A stretch of DNA of 64,000 nucleotides from Hetaerina americana (lineage: Eukaryota; Arthropoda; Insecta; Odonata; Calopterygidae), in NCBI GenBank assembly GCA_022747635.1, contig JAKTNV010000001.1, positions 23,656,990 to 23,720,989 on the forward strand, in the 5' to 3' direction. Position 1 is the first letter of the stretch. The number at the start of each line of letters is the position of its first letter. Shown here piece by piece: positions 11,059-23,205 of this stretch. The position numbers and the translations under genes were made by a program. The notes under the pieces were generated by a model, which saw nothing but the letters and a program-made list of their open reading frames with translations, was not told where the DNA came from and ran no database searches.

Positions 11059-12370
11059 CATTCGAAAGATAATAAAGAGTCGGTCACGTCTTTCATAACG
11101 ATCTGTTTCAAGACCGAACTTTGCCAGTTAAAGTTTCCGCTTCTAAATTAAAACGATAAATGTTTTACCCTAATATCTTAGCTTTATGAAAAGAAATTGA
11201 TATACTTATAACTCCGCTGTTTAGGTGGGAATTTATCATTTTAAGCACTCATTGAGCAGGACGATTATTATGCTGTAGGTCTGAAATGTGTTTGCGGCAA
11301 TTTATAGAAGACCTAATTTCCACCCCCCACCACCACCGCCTGCCCACACAAGGGGTCAGGGATCCCTTGTTTTTAAACCACTTAAGAGTGTAGGAGAGTG
11401 TCATAAACCTCCTCGAAGCACGTCCAATTAAATTAAAAATTAACCCCTAAAATAAATTTATGAGTACTCATTAGACGGACACCATCGACGAGATATTGCG
11501 TCATTATTTTTGACCTGACCTGTTTAATTAATTCTGAATCTTGGGAGAGAAAGACCTTGAATGGAAGGGGGAATTTATATGGTCGATTAGCACCGAACCC
11601 AGCTTCTTGATAGAAACAAAAACTTCGGGGGAGTCTCTTATTCCTGCCTATAGGGCGCCTTCGGATGACATCGGCCCGGTGGTGTGAAGAAGGAAGGGGG
11701 TCGAGAGTGAGGAAGGGCGGAAGGAGAAGGGGGTTGGTTGAATGATGAAGGGGATGAAGGAGGACGGAAAGAAACGGAGTAGAGGGTGGTGGCGATGCGG
11801 TCGAGATCGAAATGTACGATATTCATTTCTCTACATCGACCGTAGATATATGAGATGTATCGAGGAGACAGCGATTTATTCACTTGGCGATAAGATTGGT
11901 ACCGCGTGTACTATATCTCTACTTCCACACTATGACCCACAAGCCTCTCAAGGGCTTGTGGCCAGGGCCTTGACCCTCACTTGCAGAAATATAAGTATTT
12001 CGTAAATGGTTTCATTTGTTTACATTAGGCGACACTCGGAGAAAATTTCTCATGTACATGATAATAGATGAAATATCTGTACATTTTCACGTCACCTTTT
12101 TTGGATGAAGAAGATACGTTTTTGTTCGATGAAAATAACTTTCCGAGTGTTCCTTTTTATTTATTTCTCTGTTAAAAACAATCCTTTTTTTGCGATGTAT
12201 ACACACACATGAGTTGAACACAATATTTTAACAATCGTGGTTTACCTGATTCCGCCTTCTCCACCTCTCCTGTGTTCATCCTTTCTACATATGTGTTCAT
12301 ATCCCTTATCCTTATATCTATTTCTCTGTGAATGAGTATTTCTTCGCCGTTTGGCGGGATTTCGTGTTTG
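11059..12370. other. No recognised feature
   Basis: No gene or repeat assigned. Overlapping open frames at 11638-12005 lie in a purine-rich stretch without family signature. Confidence 0.4.
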
Positions 12371-12374
12371 AATG

Positions 12375-12378
<4 letters not shown>

Positions 12379-12467
<89 letters not shown>
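12379..12467. repeat. (GT)n-(TA)n compound microsatellite
   Basis: About 14 GT units are followed by TA units with one phase break near 12438. Confidence 0.95.
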
Positions 12468-12468
<1 letters not shown>

Positions 12469-12612
12469 TCGAAATGGAACGCTCTTCGGCGACGCACAAA
12501 TATATAAAAACACAGATGTAGATTTTTAAACCATGAAAACACAAAGAAAGGACACTCACAATATGTTGTTTTGGCGTTTCAACGGCAGGGCCGTCGTCAG
12601 CATAAAAGTGAG
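12468..12612 (-). mobile_element. PLE-B terminal repeat, decayed hammerhead
   Basis: It shares GACGCACAAATATATAAAAAC and ACACAAAGAAAGGACACTCAC blocks with 10030-10110. On the minus strand it has CTGACGA (one base off the box), a CGGC/GCCG stem, GAAAC and GCC, which looks like a worn hammerhead core. Confidence 0.5.
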
Positions 12613-13940
12613 TGATTAATTGAAATAATAAATCCATACACCAATCTTTATCGCAAAAAATTCTTCTCCCCCAATCTAATCAAGAGCAGATTCTCTATCT
12701 GTAATAAAACATAATTAATATACTGATTAAGATAACATACGCAAAGGCAGACGATGAAGCATACAAGTAAATATTGTTACACCAAGCCCAACATCATGCA
12801 AAAAAACATCACGCATCGGCATAAGTTTAACTTTAACAATCCAACATCTAGCGTTATCAACATTTCTTATAGTCTAATATTGCATAGAGACATGACAATA
12901 ATTATTACCCACTCCTTTTTCAGCGGTTGCCTCGCAACTGTTGTTATAACTACTACTAATTAATGCAAAAGGCTCAAAGAACTCTCTAGTTAATTGGTTT
13001 CACTCAACAATTCTTCAATTAAAAATTGAATTAAATTTTTTTTCCTCTATTTATTTTAAAACGCAAATATTTTTAACTAAAATTATTTTTTATATTTTTT
13101 CCTTAAATATTCATCGCTTTCTCCTTATGATAAAATAAAACTGTTTTTCACAACACACCTAGCATTGTCCTTTTTCTCGCACAGTAATTTCTAATGTTTA
13201 TATCTTAAATTTTCCCTTGTCTCTCCCTCCCCCCTTCTTTTCTCCACCTAATATTCCTCAACCTCCCCTACCCCCCTTCCCTCACACCGGTTCGATTTTA
13301 TATGTATTTAAACTCGTTTTCCAAGACGGGAGTCCCCAGATGATGCAGCATCAATCTTTTTCCCCTCGATATCCTCGTCACGACCCAAGTATTTGCCCCA
13401 GGAGCGCATACTTCTTTTTTACCGGCCAGTCGCATAAAAAGAGTGATCTATGGCGCTTTCGTCCCCAGGCTTGTGTAAACTTCCTTTCTCCTCCGATCTT
13501 GTGTGCGTAACAATAGACTGTTCGCTTATTCTCCACTTAGCCCATCTTCGAATAAGGCGACGGCTCTAGTAAATTATCTTAAGGCGTCGCGATTATTAAA
13601 CATATGCTGGTAGTCTCCTCGCAAAAATGTTATTGGTTATTGTAAATTAAAAAGAAACACTCTATTAATAAATTGATCGATAGTCACGGAACATTGATGA
13701 AGAATTTTGACAAAGTGATAAATTGGGAATTTTATTGAAACCCATTGGGCACAAAAATACATTATCATTCAAAAATTAAATGTAAACACTTTGAACTATA
13801 TTCATATTCTATTGTACAGCGTACTCTAGTGTGAGTTTTCATGCGTTTTCATTTTCTATGACAATTCCTGCAGGAATTTTAATTCCGGTAGTTAAATTTT
13901 CTCTCCATCTGATTCAGAAGATGACGGTCCTCAAGCAGAT
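12613..13940. other. No recognised feature
   Basis: AT-rich DNA. A pyrimidine-rich open frame at 13217-13510 has low-complexity Pro and Ser runs and no recognisable domain. Confidence 0.4.
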
Positions 13941-13944
13941 GCGT

Positions 13945-14040
13945 TCACGTTTGTCCTTTCTTTGTGTTTCTATATTTGATTTAGTTTTGAATCATTTTAA
14001 GCATCTATTTGTCGTGGCTGCAGCGCGTTCTTTTTGAAGA
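13945..14040 (+). mobile_element. PLE-B terminal repeat fragment
   Basis: TTGTCCTTTCTTTGTGTTTC and a GCTGCAGCGCGTTCTTTT block match, inverted, the 10020-10100 and 12475-12560 copies. The hammerhead part is not intact. Confidence 0.45.
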
Positions 14041-14065
14041 CGTGTATGTTTACTGTATATGTGTA

Positions 14066-14262
14066 CTCTGGGCACCTGCAGCTCCACCCGAGCTGTGTGA
14101 TTTTTCGGGTACCAGGTCTTCCTGGGTAACCATAACCGGCACAGGGAAAGGAACTGGCCCCCTTACCCTGATGTGTGAATTTCACTCGCCGTCGGGCTTA
14201 GTACTGGGTGATCTCTACCATCATCCACTAAACCGACTTTCGGGTTGATTACTGTGTTTATG
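14066..14262 (+). repeat. SINE-A body
   Basis: It starts at CTCTGGGCACCTGCAGCTCC and runs through GATTTTTCGGGTACCAG, GGCACAGGGAAAGGAACTGG, TACCCTGATGTGTGAATTTC and CCGACTTTCGGGTTGATTAC. The tRNA head seen at 28008 is absent. A TA-rich tract follows. Confidence 0.75.
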
Positions 14263-14344
14263 GTTTTTTATATAATATATGATTTCTTCGAGGTAACGCG
14301 GAAGTGTTGAATAGAAAACTTGGACAGAAACTAACAATATTATA

Positions 14345-14351
<7 letters not shown>

Positions 14352-14416
<65 letters not shown>
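14352..14416. repeat. (TA)n microsatellite with (CA)n edges
   Basis: About 57 bases of TA, flanked by short CA and GT runs. Confidence 0.95.
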
Positions 14417-16110
14417 ACATACACACACATGCATACTTATTCTTATATTCTTCTTGTACACTTAAATGACGCCATTTTAAGAATTGAAAATGGTTTTCAC
14501 TCTGTCGGCAGCTCTGCGAACCACATGCCCTATACCGTGTAGCAGTCTACGTCTACCTATGTCTTCTATTCATGAATAGAAGTCGCTTCTATTAAGTTCG
14601 GCTATTATATATTTTTATTTTCTCCCTGTCCCGAGAAAAAATATTGGTCGACCTTAGAATTTACGCTTTTGGCGACTAACCGAGCTCGTCGTGTTAGGTT
14701 AGGCTATGAAACGGGCGTAAACCGATTCAATCCATGTTTATACGCAAATCTAGATTAAACGATAGAATAGTAAACAAATAAAAAAGGACGACAAAATTAA
14801 ATTCGTAAAACTAATTCATTTTATATGAGATTGGAAAGTGAAAAAATAACCTCTCAATACGCAAATGAGTCTTATCAAATCTTTGCAGTTGGTTTCTTAT
14901 GCAAAATTTGGGATTTTCCTCTCTCAACCCTTTTTAAAACCGTGAGTGCAGTTGACCTTCGGGACAGAGCGTAATCTCAGCACACTGCTAATGTGACCTA
15001 CATTTTGAGCGTCGAACGACCGCCTCCTCCATATCTCAACTCCTCTGCTCATTTAATCAAAGTGTAGCCGTTGGAGTCACTTCCGCTTAAGCAGGATTCC
15101 GGTTAACGAGTGGATGGACTGAAGGAAGGGGCGAATTAATATCGATTCGATTTAACACCCCAGAATGGGGTTGGTTTGCGATGGAATGGATGGATACTTT
15201 AAAAGGCCCATGTCGGATCAAATTCGTCTCCCAATGGAAATAGAGAGTTGGTTAGTTATGTCACTTTTTTTTTAAACGCGGCGACGAGAATAATTGGACC
15301 TATGCTGCTTTTTAATATCAGTACCGTCTCTAACTCTCCGAGGTATCAGAAAAGGACGAATACGCTATTGACCTTGTATTCATCCGAACTCTTATCTCGG
15401 GTTATCCATACTTTTAATCAGCGCGTAGTTTTTCTTAGTGTATTTTTTTACTAGGGTAGTCCCAAAAATAAATTCACCATTATTATATAAAAATGTTTAA
15501 TTTTATTTATTAATACTTTATTTTAAAATCATGAACGTTACTCCAGTTTTCTAACTGATTTTGCTTTTCAATCCATGACTTCCGGCCAATGGCATGTGAG
15601 CGGTATGGTACGTCGCTATGGCTGCGAGACGGTGTGACATTGGCATGCAAAAACTACCCAAGCGCCCACAGAAATGCATCAATCGCGATTGAAATTGTGT
15701 AGAAAAATATATTATGTTAGAGGTTTAATATTATGCATCATTAATTAAAAATAAACATCTTTTTCCATGACTAAAAATATTTGAGACCTTATTTATATGA
15801 TCGTGTAATGAGTATTTATTTATAGTATTCCAGCGATCCTTTCAGCAGGCTGATAGAATCGGTAGAATTTTTTTAAATCTAAAATAATTGATCGATTGGT
15901 GTATTTTTTATCTCACCAATAGTGTAACCATATTTTTAATATTTTTTTCATTGCATTAGGCACGATAAAAAGTCAGACAAGTCCTTAATAACTGAGAACA
16001 AGGCATTGATTGATATTTGTGAGACTACACGGCTCCATTGAATAATTCTTTTGGATCAACATCGCATAAAACTCGTTGTATGAGTTTAATTCATTGAATA
16101 CGTTTATTAA
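14417..16110. other. No recognised feature
   Basis: No gene or known repeat assigned in 1.7 kb. Confidence 0.45.
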
Positions 16111-16117
16111 TATGTAG

Positions 16118-16250
16118 GGGACGCGGTAGTGAAGGGGTAAAGCCGTTGAGTATTGACCGAAGAGCCCGGGTTCGATTCCCGGGCACGTTTCAATGGGTAT
16201 CCTCAGCTCCGCTTAGATCTTCATGGGATAGGGCTCGATAAAATATGTGG
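16118..16250 (+). repeat. SINE-C, tRNA-derived head
   Basis: GGGGACGCGGTAGTGAAGGG includes an A-box-like part, and CCCGGGTTCGATTCCCGGGC is a perfect T arm with B box. The 5' and 3' ends do not form a full acceptor stem, so this is a SINE head rather than a tRNA gene. The body differs from SINE-A after the head. Confidence 0.6.
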
Positions 16251-16264
16251 AGCGGATAGGTAAA

Positions 16265-16390
16265 AACTGATGAAAAGTACTCAGAGATGAAGAGGAACCT
16301 GCTATAGAGAAGGTTGCTGGATTTACTGTTTTGTTAGGAGTGTTTATGTATTTGATAGTTGTGTCCATCTAAAAACCTACCTTAACCGGT
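16265..16390 (+). mobile_element. LINE-Y 3' end
   Basis: AAGTACTCAGAGATGAAGAG, then TTTTGTTAGGAGT and GTGTCCATCTAAAAACCTAC match 2965-3085 closely. This is the last ~125 bases of the family. Confidence 0.7.
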
Positions 16391-16394
16391 ACCG

Positions 16395-16502
16395 GTATTA
16401 TATACCTATATAAGGTATATATATATATATATACCTTATAATAATATATATATATAATATCGATATTATATTATATCTATAAATAATATCCATTGTGCCG
16501 TC

Positions 16503-16590
<88 letters not shown>
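16395..16590. repeat. (TA)n-rich tract
   Basis: Irregular TA repeats include short palindromes (ATACCTATATAAGGTAT near 16400). A short family T remnant (CCATTGTGCCGTC) lies at 16490-16502. Confidence 0.85.
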
Positions 16591-16594
<4 letters not shown>

Positions 16595-16595
<1 letters not shown>

Positions 16596-17347
16596 GAGGG
16601 TCATCCGGAAAGTAGTACCCGTTCGTGAAATAAAGACACAAAAGTAAATATTAACAAACATAAAAAATTTTATTTGAAAGAGGATACTTTAAACTACTTC
16701 TCAACATAATCTCCAAGCAAATTAAGGCATTTGTCATAACGTGTGACAAGTTTCTGTATTCCTGCTGCATAGTCCTTCGCCGCCAGCTCATTGAGATACG
16801 CGAGGGACCCATCTTGCACAAATTTTTGCATAATGCAGATGGTGTTTAACAATTTCATGAACAATTGTTCGAGAAACATTGGGAAAATGCTCACAGATGT
16901 CATCAATTGTGACGCGCCGATCGTTCCTCACGAATTCGTCAACTGAGCTCACCAGTTGGTCTGTAATGACAGACGGTCTCCCCGAACGCTCATCGTCGTG
17001 TGTGTTCCCCCTCCCCATGTTGAAGTTGCGACACCACCGCCGAAGAGACGACTCGTCCATTACATTGTCTCCATACACCTCCTTTAATTGGCGATGAATA
17101 TCACATGGGCGAACGTTTCTTGCATTGAGGAACTTAATCACTGCCCTCACTTCACAACTGGCGGCGTTCTCAATTTTTTTAAACATTGTAAACAATCACA
17201 GAAACAACACAGGCAATGCTAGCGTCACGCAACTTGGCTCAGAGAAGGCAGACAAGCCACTGAAGCTATCTGACCTCGTCCAGCGGCTACTCGCGTCGTC
17301 AGCACTTCATGCGGCACGAACGGGTACTACTTTCCGGATGACCCTCG
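16595..17347 (-). mobile_element. Mariner element, internally deleted (copy 1)
   Basis: The terminal inverted repeats are 33 bp (CGAGGGTCATCCGGAAAGTA and on). The element is 753 bp, against about 1.3 kb for a full mariner. It keeps the transposase N-terminal DNA-binding region and the C-terminal tail, but the catalytic core is gone. Expected TA duplications read CA and TG here, inside a TA/TG microsatellite, so slippage may have altered them. Length and deletion are the same as at 50424-51176, so both descend from one deletion derivative. Confidence 0.9.
16788..17186 (-). pseudogene. Mariner transposase N-terminal fragment
   Basis: The frame encodes about 132 residues from ATG at 17186. An N-terminal helix-turn-helix pair includes VIKFLNARNVRPCDIHRQL and KEVYGD, then DESSLRRWCRNF. 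ERSGRPSV forms the linker typical of mariner transposases, followed by a second domain ending KICARWVPR. The frame then hits a stop because ~0.5 kb holding the catalytic DDD residues is missing. The C-terminal LNELAAKDYAAGIQKLVTRY segment follows in another frame (to 16694). It cannot catalyse transposition but might still bind its ends. Confidence 0.9.
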
Positions 17348-17348
17348 T

Positions 17349-17360
17349 GTGTGTGTATAT

Positions 17361-17402
<42 letters not shown>
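17349..17402. repeat. (TA)n microsatellite
   Basis: A TG run turns into TA repeats with one AAATA interruption, between mariner copy 1 and a SINE-A body. Confidence 0.9.
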
Positions 17403-17406
<4 letters not shown>

Positions 17407-17590
17407 CTACAGCTCCACCCAGTCTATGTGATTTTTCGGGTACCAGATCTTCCTGGGAAACCATAACCGGCACAGGGAAAGGAACTGCCCCCCCTACCCT
17501 GATGTGTGAATTTCACACGGGCTTGGTACTGGGAGAACTCTACCAACACCTACTAAACCGACCTTCGGGTTGATTACCGCGCTTATTAAT
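17402..17590 (+). repeat. SINE-A body
   Basis: CTACAGCTCCACCCAGTCTA, then the family core (GGCACAGGGAAAGGAACTG, TACCCTGATGTGTGAATTTC) and the 3' end CCGACCTTCGGGTTGATTAC. The head is absent; the copy abuts TA repeats on its 5' side. Confidence 0.75.
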
Positions 17591-18258
17591 GTGTACAGGT
17601 AATTTAATTGTGCAGATAATCTAATGTTTTATGAATTCAAAGGGAAAATATATTACTTCAAATTTGAAAAAAAACCTCTATGCAGAATTCATCTTAAAAT
17701 ATTGCCTTCACTGCACCTGCCATGATTTTTCTGCCCCTTCTAAATGCAAACAGATGAATCACGTTTTATTTCATATTTTACGGAAATATGTGTGCTTAGA
17801 GGGAATTCTCTATAGCTCAACCCAATGGGAATTTACTTGAACTGAATTGAATGAAAGGCGTACGCCGATTAAAAGCAATCAATTTGAAGGCACTTGGGCG
17901 GATCTGGAAATATTTTCACTACGAGCTCACGCATTAAAAAAAAATATTCTATCCGTGAATCGAGCTGAGTTCCGTGCATATTGAAGATAATTCTTTCTGC
18001 AGTATACCCTACGGTGAATATAGATGCGTGCCAGAAGGAAGCCTTGTTTGATGGCAGTAATAACATAACCTCATATTTAATTACGAAGTCGAATTATTTA
18101 TTGCACAACAAATTTAAAAAAACCTTTTGCTGTGGACGCAATTTTGAAAATTTTATGCAATAAACCGACTAATTTAAGTAAGCAATTTCATTGACGAGTA
18201 GAAAACTAAAATTCTCAATATGTGAAATAGAGTATCTGAAGACGGATATCACAGTTAA
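17591..18258. other. No recognised feature
   Basis: No gene or repeat assigned. A stop at 18256 bounds the RT frame that follows. Confidence 0.4.
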
Positions 18259-19554
18259 ACTTCTGTCCCCGCTTTTCCTCTCATCCTTTCAGATTTAATT
18301 AATCACTGCTACCTCTCCTCCCATTTTCCTTCCCCCTGGAAGTCAGGGAAAGTTATTCTCCTCCCGAAACCAGGGAAAGATGCCACCACCCCGGGAAATA
18401 GTCGTCCGATTACCCTTCTTTCAAACGTCCCGAAAATTTTCGAGAGGGTCCTTCTGACCCTCCTAGAGACCCACGTCCGCGACCGCGGTATTCTCCGTCC
18501 TGAGCAGCTTGGCTTTCATTCGCGTGTGTCCGCGTGTCATCAGATCCTTCGCCTCAGTGAACGAATTTCGCACGGCTTCAATCTTCGCCGTACGACGGAC
18601 GCCGTCTTCCTGGACGCCGCCCGTGCTTTCGACCGCGTTTGGCACAAGGGACTCATTTACAAAATGCATACCCTCGACTTTCCCCCTCCCCTTCTCCTTT
18701 TCGTCCGAAATTACCTCTCCGATCGTACGTTCCGCGTGTCGTTGGGTGATTCCCTCTCTTCTGTAAAGAGAGCCGAGGCGGGCGTGCCGCAGGGCTCTCT
18801 TATCAGCCCTCTGTTATTCAACTTGTACGTCAACGATCTGCCTTCTACACCTCACACTTCCCTTCACATGTACGCCGATGACACTGCTATCGCCGCCACA
18901 TCTCGAACACGCTCCGCGAACATCAGACGACTTACAGCACACCTTGACAAACTGCACCGGTGGACACGGACTTGGAAAATACGAATCAATCCTGACAAAA
19001 GCACACATATTCACTTTTCCCGCAGACGAAAACGCACACCCCACGTTCCTCTTTTCTCCCACCAACACATGATACCGAGGGCTTCTTCGCACCGATTTCT
19101 TGGTGTCATTCTAGACAACCAGCTCACTTTTCAGCCGCACCTCGACTTTTGCCGTCAGAAGGCAATGGTCGCAAGGAGCCGTCTCGGCTGCCTTTCCTCC
19201 GTGATTTCTCCCCTGAATCACGCCGACAGGATGCGACTTTACAGGTCAGTCATTCGCCCGCAGTTTCTGTACGCTTGCCCCGTGTTTGCCATCCGGAAAA
19301 CGCTCTGGCGTCACCTTGAAACCATCCAAAACAAGGCTGTTCGGCCGTTACTCCAAGTGAGTCGCTTCACTAGGATGGCCGACGTGCGAGCGGCGCATAA
19401 ACTCCCATCCTTCGCGGAATTTATTCGCTCGCAAGTCGCGTCTTTCAAATCCCGCCTCGCACCGTCTGGAAATCCGCTGCTACAAACTATCTGGGACTAT
19501 GATCCCGGAGAGAAACACACTTATACACTGCCTAAAGATATTACTCGCCTATGA
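18259..19554 (+). pseudogene. Non-LTR retrotransposon reverse transcriptase (Jockey-like), 5' truncated
   Basis: An open frame of 431 codons plus stop runs without interruption. It begins in the RT finger region: WKSGKVILLPKPGKD at 18337, then NSRPITLLSNVPKIFERVLL. Motif A is FLDAARAFDRVWH, motif B GVPQGSLISPLLFNLYVNDL and motif C YADDTAI, so all catalytic Asp residues are present. After the palm come TWKIRINPDKSTHIHFSRR, FLGVILDNQLTFQPHLD and RPQFLYACPVF, the usual thumb region of Jockey-clade elements. Nothing resembling an endonuclease lies upstream, so the copy is a 5'-truncated insertion. It is much GC-richer than its surroundings and has no stops, so it is young. A full element would carry an upstream endonuclease and a gag-like ORF1. 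Confidence 0.92.
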
Positions 19555-19948
19555 GTATTTACTATGTCTTTTAATTTTAAATTTTCTTCATAGTCTTAAG
19601 CCGCTTCACGGCCGGACGGATCTCTTCCTCCGTCCTCTAAGTTATTTCAGTATCATTTTATCCGCTTCACGGTCTTGCTGTCACCCGCTTCCTCAAGCCC
19701 AAGTGTAATTTCCCGCTGCGGGAAATGGGCGACCCTCGCCTCCGCTTCCATTTTGTACCGCTCTATGCTCAGAGTGTGCCGGTGGGCAGTTAGTGCTGTT
19801 AGTGACGTACTTTTTTTCTTTTTTGCAAAAAGCCGTTCCCTGTCGGCTTTCCTTTCTTGTTAGATTAAGAATTCATATTTTATTCCTATTTTTAAGTTTC
19901 AATTTCTAACCGCACTTCCACCTCAGCCATGTTTCTTTCTTCAATGCC
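19555..19948 (+). mobile_element. Probable 3' UTR of the Jockey-like element
   Basis: GC-rich sequence with CCGCTTCACGG repeated at about 19600 and 19660 follows directly on the RT stop. It shades into AT-rich DNA near 19870. The exact 3' end is not visible; I see no clear poly(A). Confidence 0.4.
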
Positions 19949-20371
19949 ATGCGTTTCTTATGTACAATGACCGGTAAAGGTGGGACTTCACTCACCGGGA
20001 CGGTTTATACTTGCCCGCTTGGGCAGTCAATGAACTTTTGTGTAGGGAAAACTATAGAGCAAAAGGAATCCTTCATATACCTGGGCAACAGGAATGGAGG
20101 AATCACTTGGAATTGCAAATTTGACGGACCGACCGGCGTCAGACGGAAAATAGCTCATGGTAATAAGGCCTTAACGAAGAAGAGGCCGCTAGTGTGCTCA
20201 AAGAACATCAGAGATTGTAGTCAAGGAAGTATTTCGTCAAAAATTTCGTGTATTGAACATGACACTCTACGGATCAGAAACATGGTACTCTACGGATCAG
20301 AAACATGGCACATTGGAAAAGTAGACCAGCGAAGAGTGGAAACCTTTTTGAACCTGGCGCTGAAGAGTTGA
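19949..20371 (+). pseudogene. LINE-Y RT C-terminal fragment
   Basis: The frame reads IEQKESFIYLGNRNGG (normally YLGS.I..DG), then VRRKIAHGNKALTKKRPLVC and MVLYGSETWHIGKVDQRRVE, ending FLNLALKS. YGSETW..... followed by an R-EAF line is the hallmark of the thumb region in a widespread insect LINE group. A short duplication (the ACACTCTACGGATCAGAAAC block at about 20261 and 20285) lies in the frame. The RT palm is absent, so the fragment is dead. Confidence 0.7.
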
Positions 20372-21145
20372 ATGCTGAAGAATAAATTTGTCCACTTCGT
20401 GTTCTCAGTTATCTCGTGGTGTGATTTCGGTCTTTCTTACTTCGAAATCGAGTCACGAAATCACGATCGCGATAAAGTTTTTGCAGAAGGAGAAGGGAAC
20501 GAAATTCGTCGATAGTGTTCCTCTGAATCCTTCGATGGACTCAACTTTTGCCGTAGATTTACCATTTTCTTGGGGACTGATTCTCGCAAATAAGCTTTAA
20601 ATTGTCCACATGGGAAAGATCCTAAGACTGCAGGGTCCTTAGATACACCTTTCGAGGGTTTACGTTGCGAGGATCACTGACTGCTCTTGAGGCGCGTGAG
20701 AGAATGCCCCGGAATTGGCGGATGCTGCGGTGATTTCATCGCGATGGACCGTTCGTTGTTACAAGCGGCGGAGGAAATTGATTCAGGGGAGAATTTGTTT
20801 GTGAGAGCAGCATCACCCTGCTTTGACTTCCACAAACATTTAAATATTGACAGACTTACCTCATCCCAATATTCCCATCCTCCCAACTCGTCGGGAGGGA
20901 GTGGTGAGGGGGTGTGTGGGTGGAATCCCTATAGATAGGCTCGCGGTCCAGCGACATAATTTTCCTTCCTTTCCGACTAACTGTGTCCCTTAAATTCCAC
21001 CTCGCGTTTCTCGTAAGAGATGTGCCTTTTTGCTTGGATTCCGCCGTTAAAGGGATTTTTTGCCTCACGAAACGAAACACCGGTTATCGGAATTTTAATA
21101 ATGAAATTAGAGAAATGATTTCCTGAATATTTAGATATTTTAATA
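20372..21145. other. No recognised feature
   Basis: An 83-codon open frame at 20687-20938 has no recognised domain and overlaps a minus-strand frame. I see no splice context to support an exon. Confidence 0.4.
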
Positions 21146-21700
21146 CTCTTCGAGCCACCGCTAGGATTTGTGGCTGGGGATGAATACACACCAGACTAAT
21201 TTTGACCCGAACGTGACCCTACCGCGGCCGGAAAATGTTATTCTGATCCCTCCTATCGTTCGTGGAAAAATCCACATCTTAAATCCATCTGTTCTACACT
21301 TAATCTCTCTAATTTTATTAGCATGATCTCTCCTATCGTAGTATGATGGGGGTAATAATATATTTTCAAAATCACTGCTAAAGAGACGTCCTTCCAATTT
21401 ATGTAAGATCTTCAATCTGATAAATATAACCTTTGCTCCGTGAGTGATTCCCAGCCTAGCTGCTCTAATATTTTGGATACGATACTAAGTTTATCATAAC
21501 AACGTTTTATCAGTCTAGGTTCTCTACGCTGCACGCGATCCAATTCGGCAATAAATCCAACTTCGTGAGGATCCCACATACTTGCAGCATATATTATAAA
21601 TGAGGCCTAACCAGTGACAGATAACATTTCTCTTTGACCTTTTCATCGCATTTACCAAGTACTCTTCCCATAAACCCTAGATTTATTTTGGGTAGCTTGT
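21146..21700 (-). mobile_element. LINE-X, RT C-terminal end and 3' UTR
   Basis: On the minus strand, a RPHL-like start near 21610 is followed by the CDPHEVGFIAELDRVQRR-type region and the SLTERR-like end near 21440. Then come LPPSYYDRRDHANKIREIK (21161-21415 frame) and the 3' UTR. It aligns by eye with 5876-6410 and 51590-52095. Frameshifts are many. Confidence 0.65.
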
Positions 21701-22374
21701 CCATATATTCCCGCCGCCTCAAAAAATATAGATATTTGAGGAAAACGAACATTTTGCGATATCACTCGACTGGACTTGTTTTAAACTCCGCTGTTACCGT
21801 GAGATAATTCTCTAGCGTCAAAAATCGATAACAAATTTATTTTCGGTTTGGTTTCTGACGTAAATAAATGACGCGACCATCAAAAGATTGATTGCATTGT
21901 CATTTCAACAGTTGCGAATCGCCGCGCGTGTTGTCTGAACATGTGTTCAAATTGTTGAATTCAGTACAATATTATCAAATATTAAATAGATTTTCAAACG
22001 GGTTCTCGATATAGAACTTAGACTGAGAATTAACCGTCCAAGTTAATTCAAGGTGAACATGGCGAAGGTCATGAAATAAGTTCCATTCAACTTTCTCTCC
22101 AAGATTTCTCCGACAAAAAAATTGCAGAAAAATCGGACCATGTGAACGGAGGTCAATGGATTGAATTGAAGGGATTTGTTTAGAATCCTTTTACCTGAGG
22201 TTGAACAGATCGTTGTAAATTTATTTTTAATTACCCTAACAGTCTATTCCTAATGGTTGAAGTATCATACTCACAGATTAAATTAATTATTATTACTGCG
22301 TTTCTTACGACCATACTGTTTTAATGATTGGGAAACATGATTTGGATAAACATAACTGATTATTTGAGGAACTA
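21701..22374. other. No recognised feature
   Basis: Nothing assigned. Confidence 0.4.
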
Positions 22375-22505
22375 AGCTGGGAATCTCTCACGGAACGAAG
22401 GTTAAATTACAGATTAAATACCTTGCATAAATTGGGAGAATATGTCTTTAACAATGATTTTGAAAATGTTTTATTAGTTCCATTTTTCTACGGTAGGTGG
22501 TGGTT
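22375..22505 (+). mobile_element. LINE-X small fragment
   Basis: GGGAATCTCTCACGGAACGA, then GTTAAATTACAGATTAA and AACAATGATTTTGAAAATG match the 51770-51880 part of the LINE-X copy there. Confidence 0.55.
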
Positions 22506-22739
22506 AAATGCGCGCACCAACAGTCATTTTTTCATCATATTCTATTTAACGTGAGTACTATTTATTCTCAAAAAAATTAGTGTCGTGGTTATTACATGGT
22601 ACGTCACTATGAAAAACAATTATATGAATTGATGGTGGCTAGATACCGCGTCCATCGCTGTCGGTCATATTTGCTTAACTTTGTGCCTTTTTAATTATTA
22701 TTACATTAGTATCAGTCGTCTATCGGCTTTGGATGATTT

Positions 22740-23205
22740 TTCGATGGACCCTGGAACTGTGCATCAGTGTACTCTTAAACCTTAACAAGGCACAAAATAC
22801 CATTGCACGCCGCATTGCAACAACTAATTCTTTAACCTTGAATTCTTTCTGCCTGCCTTTATACTATTTAAAATTCCTATTCTTTTCATCCTCCTCTTTT
22901 CCCGTATTCTCCATTTCTATATCACCATCTTCGGATAATCCCTTTGCTTCACTCAGTATCTCCTGTATCCACTTGACCTGTCTTCTTCGTATTTCTCAGA
23001 ACAATCCTCTCTCCTCCCCCATCATACCTGGAATTTCTTCGTTTGGTTTCATTTCCGTCCATTTTACTTCTTCCATTCTTCTCGACGCCCACTGCTGGCA
23101 AAGGTCCCTTAATCTATGTTTATCCTCCAAACTAAAAGGCCAAGTTTCCGAGCCATCTAAAAATACGCTACATATTAAGCAGGATGTATAGTAACTGCAT
23201 ATGAG
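22740..23205 (-). mobile_element. LINE-Y, RT C-terminal part
   Basis: The minus strand reads LDGSETWPFSLEDKHRLRDL, then WASRRMEEVKWTEMKPNEEI, GMMGEERGLF and IRRRQVKWIQEIL. This corresponds to the YGSETW, WRRM..VKWTD and VGEER..L..I.RRQ..WI line of the family. It gives the best view of that section in the window. One stop is visible within it. The plus-strand open frame at 22733-23191 is its shadow. Confidence 0.7.

Noticed and set aside
13217..13510. Pro-rich 97-codon gene
   Set aside because: Low-complexity pyrimidine tract; no domain or splice context.
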